Assembly: GCA_963966185.1 (NCBI GenBank)
Contig: CAWZYM010000208.1
Span: forward strand, 1 to 64,000
From: Rhabditoides inermis
Taxonomy: Eukaryota; Nematoda; Chromadorea; Rhabditida; Rhabditidae
DNA: 64,000 nt
Direction: 5' to 3'
Under the pieces are notes generated by a model, which worked only from the letters and a program-made list of their open reading frames with translations, was not told where the DNA came from and did not search any database. The position numbers and the translations under genes are program-made. Of the stretch, positions 12,559 through 24,605 are shown piece by piece. The number at the start of each line of letters is the position of its first letter. Within the stretch, counting starts at the first letter, position 1.

Positions 12559-15500
12559 GAGAGGGGGGGGTTCGATTCATGGGAGAGCAGACTTATTATA
12601 CCCGGCTCCCAGCCAATAAAAGTCATTCAAAGACTATCGCGATTCACTCTTTCAGCTTCATTGATCAACGAATGTGCGAGAGTAGAAGTGATGTGTGCGT
12701 CTTTCTAATGATTCCCACAATTAGTCATGTGCTTCTTTAGCAAAATAAACAAATACCAATCATTAATCAATGAGTAATTGATTAAAGAACGTGGCGTGTC
12801 AATTGAAGGACGCAAGACAAAAACACAATTCGCGTCACAATCAAGAAATGAAAAAAGAGTAAATTGGATTGAGTCATTTGAGATTTGAAACGAACCCTCG
12901 AAACCTCAGAGTCCTGAGAAAGTTCGCGCCGACTTCCGCGAACAAAAACTCAATACACATATTAGCTAAAAGCTTCAAGAATTCAAAAATTGGTGTCTCG
13001 TTGACCAGTAGCTTAGTAATCCAGTAAAGTAGCCTACTTATATTGGGGCTTCGTTTATCCAATGAAACCTCTTTCCTACTTCCCCTCTCTCTCTCTCTCT
13101 CATGTATATCACAAAGTGCCTCTGTCTGCGCGGCACGTCCGAAAAATCGCGCAGGCAAAAAATATTATCAGGGTGTGTGGAAAGGAAATAGCCTGCTCAC
13201 GCATGAGAGGATTGGAGGGACGGCGATCGAACATTGCATTGAATGACATTACACTTCCGTGTACAAACGAATAAGTATTCACTGAATAGGGTAACGGTAA
13301 AGGTATGTAATCCAAAAATTTTGGATTTTGGGTTAATCCAAAACCCGAAATCCACAATTTTGGATTACGGATTAATCCAAAATCCAAAACCCTGAATATC
13401 TGGGATTTTGATTAATCCAAAATCCAAAATCCAACTCGGATAAGGATTTTGCCCAACACTAATAGCGAACATCGCATCACTACACTACGCAGTGCTCATT
13501 TACTGAATTAACTGAAAAGATACATTAATTATAGGAAAGGAAACCATAAACATGTATATAGTACGCAATATAGCACAATCGAGCAAATATGCGGAGGGTG
13601 AGTGGAAATCTCGAAACGTTGAAACACGCGAAATGAGAGGGTGGCGAAAACGATTCCATATTGCCTTCCGATATTGCAACATCTTAAAGTCTTCTCAAAT
13701 TCTACAGGGGCAGAATTTGCACGCTAACTTGTTGCATGGGTGCATATTTTATGAGATGTTCATCATGTCTACATATGTAGTAACCAGAACATCAAACATC
13801 GCGTCAGTACATTGCCTACTCCGCTGCTTGCGCGCGAGCGGTGCACAGACTGTCATGACGCGCGAATGGTGCACCGATATTCGAACTTGAGAAATATAAG
13901 GAACTTACGACTATTGAAACAGAGACCGCAGACTCTCCGTCTCTCTTCCCACCTTTCTCACCTTCTCTAACAATAAAAATTGCAAAAATGCACAACAATG
14001 TTGACTAATCTGCGTCGATTAGTCAACAAACATGAAACAGCAGAATTATGGATGGTATTCCTTGGAGAATGAGGGTTTCTCGATCCAAGAAAGGGAAAGG
14101 GGACACCTCACTCATTCTTATAAGAGAGAGAAGTAGGTGGACGGCGGGCAATATTCGAAGGGCTATCCGATATCCTCTCATCTCATCGTGGATTCCGGAG
14201 GCAGCAGCGCCTTCCAGACGACAACTCGTGATCCGGGTTCCTGGATATCCTGGATAGACATCCTGGAAGAGAGTGAGAGGGTGGATTGGAAACACATGTG
14301 ATCTCACTGGTGCCCACGGAAATTTGAGAGTTTGTAAATTTTCGAGTCAATTATGACAAATTCGTGGGGGCGGTGAGTGCACTCTCTTTTGGCGTGACCC
14401 CAAATGTAGTGAGAGAGAAAGAGAGAGGCGGGGAAATGGTGCCACAGGCAGCGTCCTATGGATTGAACGAATCTGCTGATCACCTTCATTCTTCTTACAA
14501 GGGTTCCCCTCGTCTGTTCTTTCTGGAGACTCCATCCCGTTGATGTTGCAATCACTGCATCACCAATCACTGCCTTCCCTCCCCCTCTCTCTCTCCCTCT
14601 CTCGCAACTGCTCTCATTCTGTACCCTTGAAGGCATGCATACCAGGATGAGGCACAGTTCCCATTTCTCGCCCATTCAAACAACCGCCAACGTGCCATGT
14701 TTGGATCTCTTATACCACTTGACCACTTCTTTCAGGATTTGTGTTGTCATAGCTGAGAAATGAACATAAATACCATCTGATATTATAGGTGTTATATAAG
14801 CTATTCTGCAATAGCTTCGAGACCAGTTCCGTAATACATTTCCCGTCAGTAATGGTTTTAATACGTTTTTCCGGTGCCGGTGCCATCTCTCTGCACTGTT
14901 CCTCTTCAATCGCTCTTCATATCTCACACCCTCTCACCCACACTCTTCATTTCCCACGCTGTCTCCATGTCTCCCTCTCCCTGCGTCTCTCACCTCCACA
15001 CACTCTCTCGTCTAGACAGCTGGTTCCTGCTCTCTAGAAATGGAGGGACGATTCGGTCTCTTCTTCTGGTACTGAATCGATCTGGGATAAAACCGTATTG
15101 CACTACTTTACTCGAATTGGCTTCGATTTGGGACTGTTCCCACAGTTGCCACTCTATTTTAGGCCTCTCTCTCTTTCTCCCTCCTTCCCTCTTTCTCCCA
15201 CTTTCCGCTATGATCACATATCGAGTTCTACTAAGTAAACATTTTGCAACGGAGTGAACAAGAGTAAGTCTCGAGTTATACTATTTGTGCCACTGACAAA
15301 TGTGCCCTCAACTCCACTCCACGTGTTTCTTGCGTGCTTGATGGGTGCTTCACTCTGTTATTCCGGGGTGGGGGTGTCTTGAGTGAGCGATTTTATTATG
15401 CATTGTCCTCCCCCTCCCCCACTTCTCTAACTTCTATTCTTCCATTCTTTTCTCAACTGCGAACCTTGCACTTTTGTCCGTCTGCCAATCGCTTCGAATT

Positions 15501-16165
15501 TTCGATTGTTAGATTTCTTGAATAATTTTTACCATTGTCTTGTCAACAAGACCCTTCACAGGTTCGCTTCGGAGAGGCGATCTTCAAAATAAACAAACGC
15601 TTCTCTCTCTCCCTCTGTCTCTAACACATGTGCGTCTGCTAGAGCAAACAACTACGATCCTCTGCCCTCCATTCATTCCGCAGCGCACACTACACCCCCA
15701 CTACTCCACACTAACAACCGCAAATCTCACTACGTCGCTATTTCGCACTTTCGCAAATGCAACACTGCGCAATTTGTCTCTCCCACCACTTTCTCTCTTT
15801 CCTTCACTCTCCATGCCCTTTTCAGTGTCCGATGACACTTTCTTCTTTCGTCGTTTCACTCCAATTCTTAAGTGGCCATGGAGACCAGACAGAGTGGCGC
15901 TTTGCTACCACTGTTCCTTTACACAATTCTGGAACAAGCTGGTCCGTTTTCCAGTGGTTGCTCCTGTGAACCGAATGCTGCCTTTGTATGGACGTTTGTT
16001 GATTTATTCACGCGTCGCTTCTGTGTTCAGCGCCCGTTTGCCACCCGCACAATTCAGTAAACAGGCGTATGAAGTCCGCACCCGCAGATTATCATTTGAC
16101 TCAATCCTCTCTCTATCACTGAACACTCACTTTCCATCTCTCATTCTCTCTTATCTCTCCGTACT

Positions 16166-16223
<58 letters not shown>

Positions 16224-16326
16224 TTCTCTCGCCACGCACTCACTCTCGCTATCTCTTGTTATCGGTAACCGAGGGTTTGTTTGTGTGAGAGTGTGACCGT
16301 GGCGCATCTTCCATTGATCACATCCG

Positions 16327-16370
<44 letters not shown>

Positions 16371-16850
16371 CCGATCAAATCAGGTGGCAAGTTGCGCACC
16401 ACTCCCCTACCGCGATCTGCGATTCGTAACCGTACCGGTTTCGAATCGATTTTATTAGTCCGCGAGTGTTCCGGTGTGTCTATCTGTTACGGACCGCCTG
16501 TGCAAAATGTCGGACCGTATGTACTATGGAAAGGTCGGATAACGCGGCTGTGTACACTAAACGTTCCATGATATTATTATTCTATTCTGTTTACCTACTG
16601 ATTCATAATTAATTGAATACCTTGTGATCTAGGCCTGATAGAGGCCTGAGTGATAGGCCTCTAGGGATAAATCACATGGTAATGTAATTGTTGATAGTGT
16701 CTTCCCTTCTGTCGCATTCGTATTGTGTGATGTAATACAGTCCGCTTCACTCACCCGCGAAAATGTGGCTTTCACTTTCTCCCATTCTTTTCTTGCGCCA
16801 CGCACACGCGAATCAAAAGAATCACTTCTATTTGCTGCGCCGCACCCGGT

Positions 16851-16916
<66 letters not shown>

Positions 16917-17102
16917 CTCTTTCTTAACTTTCCTTCTTTTTCTTCTTCTCTTTTCTTGTTCGTTCTACTTTTTCTGTAAAAGTTTCATATTTAGTTCATT
17001 TGAAATCGAGTATTCTTCTTTTTTCCGGGTTCCGCTTTCACGGAAGTTGCGCACCGTCACAGTGTCACAGTGCAGTAATCTGATATAGCGTGGACATCTC
17101 TA

Positions 17103-17137
<35 letters not shown>

Positions 17138-17817
17138 TCTTTAATCTAACTTCAAGGCTAACGACGACTCGCTATTAGAATCGGAACACTTTCCCATCAC
17201 GCGTAACCATAACATGGATTCTTGGATCGTTCCATCTTAGCCTATATTCTTTCATTCCAGCCACGTTTTGTTGTGTCATTTTGTTTCGCGGATTCCTGTT
17301 CCGATCGATTCGAATGGCAGGAGACAAAACATTTCCCCCTCTTCGATTTTGATATCACACGTCGTGTCTTCTGATCAATCAATACTAGCTGATAGTGGCA
17401 CCCATCACTTTCACACTTCTTATATCTCAACTATTAGTTGCGCCACATGTATTCCAGTTTTCCGGGATTTAACTTTTGCAGCGATCGGGTGTTGCTTGTT
17501 TACCCGGTTTTTGAAAGTTCGTATCTCATAGGTTGTAGTCATGTGTTGTTGTTCACTGAGTACAGATTGCGGGCGGCGCGCGGGTCGACGCAGGTTCAGA
17601 GCCGAGACATATTCGGGTGGCGCGCTAGTGAGGCGCGGGTGAGCTGCGGGTGGGGTGTGGGGTCGTCAGCCATCCGCATCCCACTCGCGCCCCACCCGCA
17701 AGCTGAAGGTAGATCCATTGATATTTCTAACCATGCACGGCTTCATATGACTTCTGAACACAAACTCCCCATCTCTTTCGGAAGTAATCGAGAGTGAGAA
17801 GAGAAGAGAAAAGAGAG

Positions 17818-17854
<37 letters not shown>

Positions 17855-18360
17855 GCGCGCTTTCCTCCCACGGGCTACATTTAATCGGACGCCATTTCGT
17901 GTCCACTGCCACTTTTTTCCCTCCATTTCATCCGCTCCATATCCCTCCTATCTCTCTCTCTATCACTCTCTCTCTCCCTCTCTTTCTCTCCCTCTCTCTC
18001 TCCCTCCCTCCCTCTCTCTCTCCCCCTCTCTCTCTAATTTTCTCTCTTTTATCCGCTCTCCCTCCTAAATTACCACCTGCATTCCCTTTTTGTCTTTGTT
18101 CCCGCGAGTTCGCTGAAAAACGCAGCACTCGTCGTTTCTGACCGAACTGGTCACACAAGTTTTGCGTGTTGCAAATCGTGCAAGATTTCTGTTATTATTC
18201 TCATTATGGTTGCTGCATTGTAAGTAGTTTCGCTGTCAGTTTCTCTAAAAGATGTAAATAGTATTTGAAACGAAAAATTGTTCAAAAAACGTTTTGAAGG
18301 ATGTGTTATGTGTTACCTGTTAAACGTACCGCTACTTTATACAGTACCCATGTCTTCGTT
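10700..18360. other. Gene-poor, microsatellite-rich stretch
   Basis: No exon chain can be supported on either strand over about 7.6 kb. GA tracts lie at about 10853-10920, 11743-11815 and 12490-12565. CT tracts lie at about 16163-16235, 16330-16367, 16853-16915, 17100-17134 and 17940-18050, with one GA tract at 17815-17850. Bases 17560-17700 are GC-rich with repeated GCGGGTG/CACCCGC words. Long open frames here are mostly created by the dinucleotide runs. The stretch could hold the 5' exons of the gene that ends at 19422. Confidence 0.6.
13305..13440. repeat. Cluster of AATCCAAAA / TTTTGGATT repeats
   Basis: The word ATCCAAAA or its complement TTTTGGAT occurs about ten times in 135 bases, in both orientations. 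Examples are TTGGATTTTGGGTTAATCC and ATTAATCCAAAATCC. The block is clearly different from its surroundings and forms short stem-loops. Confidence 0.8.
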
Positions 18361-18364
18361 TCAG

Positions 18365-18452
18365 GATGCGGGAGATTCTCCTGCTCCTGACAGGAGTCGC
18401 ACTCACATTGGCGGATTATTGTGGCGACAATAAAATCCCGTTTGGAATCGAG
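18365..18452 (+). CDS. Signal-peptide-like first exon, gene unassigned
   Basis: After TTTCAG the sequence opens with an ATG at 18366. It encodes MREILLLLTGVALTLADYC followed by GDNKIPFGIE, then a donor GAG|GTAATA at 18453. The hydrophobic run LLLLTGVALTLA looks like a signal peptide. A TTTCAG directly before the ATG could be a trans-splice acceptor, as is common in nematodes, or an ordinary internal exon. It ends in phase 0, which does not fit the exon at 18899 unless a small exon lies between. The link to the kinase-like exons is therefore unproven. Confidence 0.4.
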
Positions 18453-18731
18453 GTAATAGGAATATTTTGTAGATGACGAGCACATTAACTTTTCTATACA
18501 AAGAAACTTTTCTATAAAAAAGTTTTTTATTCTTACACATACTACTAAAAATCATTGAGTATTCTTCCTAAAATCATATTATCAAAAATATGACGTATAT
18601 ATCTTACGTTTCACCGCCCAACTATAATGAAGCATTTTCAAAACTGACCAATTCGCAGGATATAATCGGTTTTCGTTTGAAAAATGATAAAATAATAATA
18701 AATTGTATTATAAGGTTATCGTCTCTCTTTC

Positions 18732-18764
<33 letters not shown>

Positions 18765-18898
18765 AACTACCTATGTAGCCTTCGTATCTCTCTAAGCTTC
18801 CTTGAATCCTGAATCTCCTCATTTTTTTTTCTTCATCGAGGAAATTGAGGCATTACAAATTTTTAGAATAACCAAATCTCTAATAAATACTGTTCTAG

Positions 18899-18955
18899 AG
18901 GCGACGGCGCGCGACGCAAGGCATTCGCCACAGCCTATCTGAAAGAAGTGTACAA

Positions 18956-19023
<68 letters not shown>

Positions 19024-19157
19024 TCCCCCTTGCAGACTCGTCTTTCCTGTCCCCGCTCGTTCCCCTCGGACCTCTCTGGTGACTTCTCGCGGGACGTGGC
19101 CCGCCTGCAGAGGGAGGGCGAGATGTTCATGGCGTGCTCCAACCTGTTCTGGGGTAC

Positions 19158-19205
<48 letters not shown>

Positions 19206-19422
19206 TCTTTCCCCTCTCTCTCTCTCTCTTCGTCCCCCCTCTCCCTCCCTCCGTCCCCTATAAAGGGCATATTATAAATAAATGATCATTGCAGGTGTGT
19301 GGTCGCTGCTCCAAAACGAAGAGATGAGCCTGGCGTTCGACTATTCCTCCTATGGCCGCGACAGACTCGCCCTCTACTTCGAACAGAAGCCCGAGCTGGA
19401 GCGATACCTCTCCACCTGCTAG
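18899..19422 (+). CDS. Choline/ethanolamine kinase-like protein, C-terminal part only
   Basis: Three exons in one frame: 18899-18956, 19036-19153 and 19295-19422, ending with TAG. The encoded tail includes FATAYLKEVYK, MFMACSNLFWGVWSLLQNEE and FDYSSYGRDRLALYFEQKPE. This matches the C-terminal end of choline/ethanolamine kinases, where a helix pair with a HFFWGLWSxxQ-like core is followed by F-x-Y-x-x-Y-x-x-x-R-x-x-x-YF-x-x-K. The ATP- and substrate-binding lobes (HND and IDxE motifs) were not found in the 4-5 kb upstream. The product would phosphorylate choline or ethanolamine in phospholipid synthesis if complete. It is either the end of a long gene with distant exons or a pseudogene fragment. 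Intron 1 of this part is a pure GA tract right after its donor. Confidence 0.65.
18957..19250. repeat. (GA)n then (CT)n tracts in kinase-like introns
   Basis: GA 18959-19020 starts directly at the donor GTGAGAGAG. CT 19161-19250 starts a few bases after the next donor GTACGTACTCTCT. Confidence 0.95.
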
Positions 19423-19892
19423 GCCCCGCCCCCTCTCGCTCCACCCCCTACCCACACTTACAATGCGCCTTTCTACAGCGTGTGATTCTCGCGAGATTTG
19501 AATGCATATTTCTTTCTTTATTGATTTTTCTGTACATTCCCACATTTTGTCACACCGCGATTTATAGATCCCAGTGACTCGGGTAAATCCTCACACTGCG
19601 TGAACAAGATTAGAGAGAGGTACGCATGTGGAATGTGCGTGAGACGACCGTACGCATGTGGCGAGTGTGTGAGGCGAGCCCGTGCGGGGGGCTAGAGAGA
19701 GAGGCGAGGCTACGCATCTCGGAAGTGCGTGAAGCCAGAGCGCGATCGCCTGGCAGATCTCACGCAAATCCCACATGCGTGAGATTAAACATGTACGCTA
19801 TTCAAATGACAAGAAAGCACGCACTTACGTTGGCTAACAGATATTAGCCTACAGACTAAACGCCGATGCGTAAAATTGTTTTGTTTTCGTTT
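19423..19892. other. Intergenic stretch without recognised gene
   Basis: Follows the kinase-like stop. Bases 19610-19800 contain several copies of the words CGCATGTGG and GTGCGTGAGG, a weak local repeat. Nothing else is supported. Confidence 0.5.
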
Positions 19893-19949
19893 TGATAGTA
19901 TCCTAGAAAGCATATCAAAATAGTTAAAAAAAAATATAGTAAAACTTAC

Positions 19950-20806
19950 TCTCAAGGACGTCGTCAGACGCTTGCGCACGCAGCTGCTCATATGCTTCGG
20001 AAACGTCCTTGGGGTGCAGGAAGGGAAGACCACATACGCCGGTTACAAATGTATCTTGATCGGCAGTTCGAGTTGAAGAACCTAAACAAAGTTTCGTATA
20101 ACACGAATATTTCATTTAACTACCTCTCTTCTTTTTGAATTGTAGATGCCAAGCATTCCGAAGATGATAATAACAGAGATCAATCGAGGTGTGCGGAAAT
20201 ACTCGTCGAATAGCATTCAGCATGGACGATTCAAGGTCTGAATATCGTAAAATACTAGTAATAAAAAATGTATATACCTATAGAGAACGACTCGAATCCC
20301 TTCCACAACTTGCCCAATAGCAGAGAGAGGATAGTGAGAATGACGATGTACGCCCTCTCTGAGTGAGAACTGGAGAAAATACGAATTAGTTAACACCATC
20401 AACTATCGAAAGAAAGAAAAAAAACAGTTCGAACATACCTCATCAGAAAGAGAACCCCTTCCTGTGCTGGTACGTCATCATCTAGCGGGCGAATCCTGTA
20501 CACTTGCGCACTTCCGAGAGGACGGGTAGCGTACGTGCCGTCACCGACCGCTCTCTTCGCCCTTGCCAATCGAACGAGTGCACCTGTAGACGCACAGACA
20601 ACTACTCGAAGCGCAGGATCGGAGGAATCGAGACCCGAGAAGTGAATGAACCTCCGTCCACCTGTAACAAAAATGGAATCACCTAATGTTGACCCCATGA
20701 AAATACAACCTTTGTCACGATAATCGTCGATGTTTATCGCACCCCGATTCTCCATCCTTGAGACACGAGAGGGTCCGCTCTTCATCCGCCTTATCCTATA
20801 CATATA

Positions 20807-20838
<32 letters not shown>

Positions 20839-23690
20839 AACTTACATTCGAAGTATAGACTCCTTGCTTGCTGTTGCATGAGCAGATGAACCGGCTATCT
20901 GGAGAAAAGCAGAGTAGCACGAGAACGTCGTACAGTTAACGTCCGCCAGCTTTTTCGCTTCCTTCTTAGCGTTCTCAATCTGAACTTATGCGTAAGAACA
21001 TTATACACGCCATTTCCATACCACGGAGAGTGTGAGTAGGCCAGATTGCGAGCAGATATGTCCAGTGTTCTTGTCACACCATCTAATCATACTGAATGCT
21101 TTATTTCCCATGCCCAACTCGTCGACTGTGAGTGAGAATCGCACTCTGCACTTTCTCGAACAGTCAGCACATCTCCAGTAGAGACGGTGGTTCCTTTTAG
21201 TGAAAACAAATATTAACAAACTTCTAACGAATCACTCACGGGTCGGAACTCCATCTTCGTGTCTCGGGCTTGTACCCGTATCCGTTGATATATATGCGAG
21301 CACGATCAGACTTGGAAAGAAACCAGTACAGCTTATCCCTACATGCTCCACTTTGTAGAGGTTGAAGGGTGCGGAAAACACACGCATCTATTTCTGGATC
21401 TGTAAAACCACCGAACTTTAAAAACAACAAAACCATCAAAATACCTATTCCTGTCTGTGCTCGGATCTCCGACTCGCTGGCTGAGACGACGGTGTTGTTG
21501 AAGTGCACAACGGCGGTGACCAAATCATTGATCACACAGGCGACGACGTCCTCATCTGAGACATCGGTAGAAGTAGACTGTTCGCGAAATTGCCCGTTGA
21601 ATATGAATTCATCCGGATCCCGTGCGTCGCGATCAGCCTGTGTAGCCAGAACAGGTTGTTTCATTCTATGTAGAGCCTCAATGCATTCCTTAACAACGTC
21701 GTCGTGATCGAACTCCTGAAAAGTCACGCTTTCACAACGTTTAAACAAAACAATTCACACCTTGTACTCGTATTGAATCGGTGAAAAGGAGAATGACACA
21801 CTCTTTGAAGCAGGTAGAGTCTCAATCGCAGACTTTGCCTCGTTGCTCCCGGCCTATTTAACGGTAAGTAAATTCAAAAAAAATTCAAAAGGGTTTACTT
21901 TTGATCCAACAAAAGGTGAAGAGGAAGACAGGGCGGGAGTAGGAGGCGGAGTAGGAAACGATTCCACCGATGAGAGTACCTGAAAATACGATTTATTTTA
22001 AAAATTAAAGACAACAATAATCACAAAGTTCATTATATCGCCACCACATGTCTTCTCATTCAATGACAAACCTGATAACAAACCTTCGGTGTGGTATCAG
22101 TAGACGATGTAGCGTCACTGCATACAGCCTTCTTCGGTTTACGCGTTCGCTGCAACAAGTAACGTAATAATTTAATAATAAATTAAACATACCTTGAGTG
22201 CCGGCTTGTATTCTTCCTCGACATCTTGTCCGACGGCGCCGGCATCAGGGGACTGGCTGTTCTGCAAAGCGTTTTGTAAATCACACTTTAATCAAATATT
22301 CTTCAATTAACATGACTTGAATTATAACAATCAAACTAATAAGTAAGTAAAGGAAATGTAACAAACCGATGTGCTCGTAGAGGACGCCGACACTCCAACA
22401 ACGGCTTCTCTCTTCAACTTGCGTGTCCGCTGCAACAAGGAACAAGAGATTATTTGTTGAACAACGGCAATGTCAATAATAACAATGCATGCATACCTTG
22501 CCACCTGATTTCGCAGCACCGGAATCTTCTTGTCCGACGGCGCCGGCATCAGGGGACTGGCTGTTCTGCAAAACGTTTTGTAAATCACACTTTAATCAAA
22601 TATTCTTCAATTAACATGACTTGAATTATAACAATCAAACTAATAAGTAAGTAAAGGAAATGTAACAAACCGATGTGCTCGTAGAGGAAGCCGACACTCC
22701 AACAACGGCTTCTCTCTTCAACTTGCGTGTCCGCTGCAACAAGGAACAAGAGATTATTTGTTGAACAACGGCAATGTCAATAATAACAATGCATGCATAC
22801 CTTGCCACCTGATTTCGCAGCACCGGAATCTTCTTGTCCGACGGCGCCGGCATCAGGGGACTGGCTGTTCTGCAAAACGTTTTGTAAATCACACTTTAAT
22901 CAAATATTCTTCAATTAACATGACTTGAATTATAACAATCAAACTAATAAGTAAGTAAAGGAAATGTAACAAACCGATGTGCTCGTAGAGGAAGCCGACA
23001 CTCCAACAACGGCTTCTCTCTTCAACTTGCGTGTCCGCTGCAACAAGGAACAAGAGATTATTTGTTGAACAACGGCAATGTCAATAATAACAATGCATGC
23101 ATACCTTGCCACCTGATTTCGCAGCACCGGAATCTTCTTGTCCGACGGCGCCGGCATCAGGGGACTGGCTGTTCTGCAAAGCGTTTTGTAAATCACATTT
23201 TAATCAAATATTTTTCAATTAACATGACTTGAATTATAACAATCAAACTAATAAGTAAGTAAAGGAAATGTAACAAACCGATGTGCTCGTAGAGGACGCC
23301 GACACTCCAACAACGGCTTCTCTCTTCAACTTGCGTGTCCGCTGCAACAAGGAACAATGAGATTATTTGTTGAACAACGGCAATGTCAATAATAACAATG
23401 CATGCATACCTTGCCACCTGATGTCGCAGAACCGGAGACTTCTTGTCCGACGGCGCCGGCATCAGGGGACTGGCTGTTCTGCAAAACGAAGAAGTTTTCC
23501 AAATCACACTTTAATCAGAGATCATTGTATGATAACATTAATGATCCAATACCAATAAATTTCTTATTATAAAACCAATACAATGTCAACAAACCGGGGA
23601 AGTCGTCGTTGATGTCGATGCACAGGAAGAAATTGAAGAGTTTTCTGTCCCTTTTTCCTTACGGCTTTTAGCTCGAAGAAAATAACCCAT
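19950..23690 (-). pseudogene. MULE transposase-like gene with FLYWCH zinc finger, copy A (3' truncated)
   Basis: The start codon at 23690 (MGYFLRAKSRKEKG) follows a CTTACAG acceptor. A disordered N-terminal region is encoded by the tandem exon pairs, followed by EFDHDDVVKECIEAL (21720). A FLYWCH-type finger comes next: INGYGYKP, YWRCADCSRKCRVRF and TGHICS over about 21050-21300. The MULE catalytic region follows, with GDGTYATRPLGSAQVYRI (about 20500; DGT is the usual first catalytic Asp), SERAYIVILTILSLLLGK and DLESSMLNAIRRVFPH...CYYHL (about 20150-20230). The exon SSTRTADQDTFVTGVCGL ends at a donor near 19950. After that the C-terminal part seen in copy B is missing, because the copies diverge at about 19893. 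Mobilises its element by cut-and-paste in known MULEs; here probably defective. Confidence 0.75.
22265..23480 (-). repeat. 304-base tandem repeat of an exon pair in MULE copy A (four units)
   Basis: Units repeat at 304-base spacing. Each holds two exons on the minus strand: one encoding NSQSPDAGAVGQEDSGAAKS plus GGK, and one encoding RTRKLKREAVVGVSASSTS plus TS, with introns of about 60-100 bases. The units are almost identical, and both exons keep phase 0, so adding a unit adds about 44 residues without a frameshift. The unit nearest the start has small differences. Confidence 0.9.
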
Positions 23691-23954
23691 ATTCTGTAAG
23701 ATCATTATATAATAAAATAGTTTAGATATAGAATTATCTAATATGATTATTTGAAAAGAAATGTATAACTGCATGTATAACATGTCATGGGTTCACAATG
23801 TTATAGTATAACATTGTGAAAGTACAATGTGTTAGATTCATTAAAGTTTAAAAAAATTCGAATCATGTAAAATAACAATATGATTAAAAAAACAATTTAT
23901 ATGTTGTACACATAACATAATAGTGAACCAAAAACATGATTCACTAGGCAACAC

Positions 23955-24184
23955 TATGTTACAACACACAGATTGTCCGTGAACGAAAACACACACAATG
24001 TCCGCAGATATAAATCCCTACCCATGCACAAACACACGAATTGTCCGCAGAATTATTTACACACGGTTTGTCCGTTTCATTTTCACTTGTTCAAGTCTCA
24101 CTCAAACACACGCTCTGTCCGCAAAATAATTTTGTTGTTACGAAACACACGGATTGTCCAAAAACACGGTGGGTCCGGAAAGGA
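23955..24184. repeat. Subterminal array of ACACACGnnTTGTCCG motifs, copy A
   Basis: At least seven copies: ACACACAGATTGTCCG, ACACACACAATGTCCG, ACACACGAATTGTCCG, ACACACGGTTTGTCCG, ACACACGCTCTGTCCG, ACACACGGATTGTCC and the terminal ACACGGTGGGTCCGG. Spacing is irregular, 20-60 bases. Repeated subterminal motifs are typical transposase-binding arrays; that role here is inference. Confidence 0.8.
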
Positions 24185-24364
24185 TGAAATTTTTGAATAG
24201 GGAAAAACTGAAAGTTGCTTGTTGTGTATGTTGTAATCCTACAGTTATACTAAGTACTAAGAACGGTATTCTTAATATTTTATAGTGTTGTGAACAATTA
24301 GAGTAAACTGTATCGCGCACTAATAAACAAGTCCGAGAGCACACTACAGTTTAGTGAATGGTTC

Positions 24365-24605
24365 ATTGACAATACACACGGATTGTCCACATAGACCATA
24401 AAACACACGCATTGTCCGCTTGATTGATATTGCATTACAAACGAAACACACAAACAGTCCGCAGCAAAATTCGCAAAGTGTAGTGGACACACAGTGTGTC
24501 CGTGTACTCGACACACAGTGTGTCCGCGTTTTTCGAGCCTCCATAAGAATATACAGAACTTTTCAGAACACACGCTCTGTCCGAAAACACGCTGGGTCCG
24601 GAAAG
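24365..24605. repeat. Second, diverged TGTCCG motif array ending in GGTCCGGAAAGG
   Basis: Motifs in the same orientation as in copy A: ACACACGGATTGTCC, ACACACGCATTGTCCG, ACACACAGTGTGTCCG (twice) and ACACACGCTCTGTCCG, closing with ACACGCTGGGTCCGGAAAGG. This looks like the terminus of an older element of the same family lying next to copy A. It is absent beside copy B. Confidence 0.75.

Larger units (their letters stand above)
19893..24184 (-). mobile_element. Mutator-like element (MULE), copy A
   Basis: The segment from about 19893 to 24184 is repeated in the same orientation at about 57480-61309 with very high identity, and both ends of the match are abrupt. It holds a MULE transposase-like gene on the minus strand. 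At the high-coordinate end is an array of ACACACGnnTTGTCCG motifs closing with GGTGGGTCCGGAAAGG. The matching opposite terminus was not found, so the element is probably incomplete. Confidence 0.8.

Noticed and set aside
15540..16268. 242-codon ORF in the gene-poor stretch
   Set aside because: Composition is Ser/Leu/Pro-rich from CT-rich DNA, with no domain or splice context.
20399..20920. Single unspliced 173-codon protein on the minus strand
   Set aside because: The frame reads through small introns; the exon pieces belong to the MULE transposase-like gene.
22265..23480. CRISPR-like array from the regular repeats
   Set aside because: The 304-base units are near-identical throughout and encode exons; there are no short repeats with unique spacers, and the genome is eukaryotic.
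23955..24184. CRISPR-like array from the TGTCCG motifs
   Set aside because: Spacing is irregular and the motif varies in its core; it sits at a transposon end.
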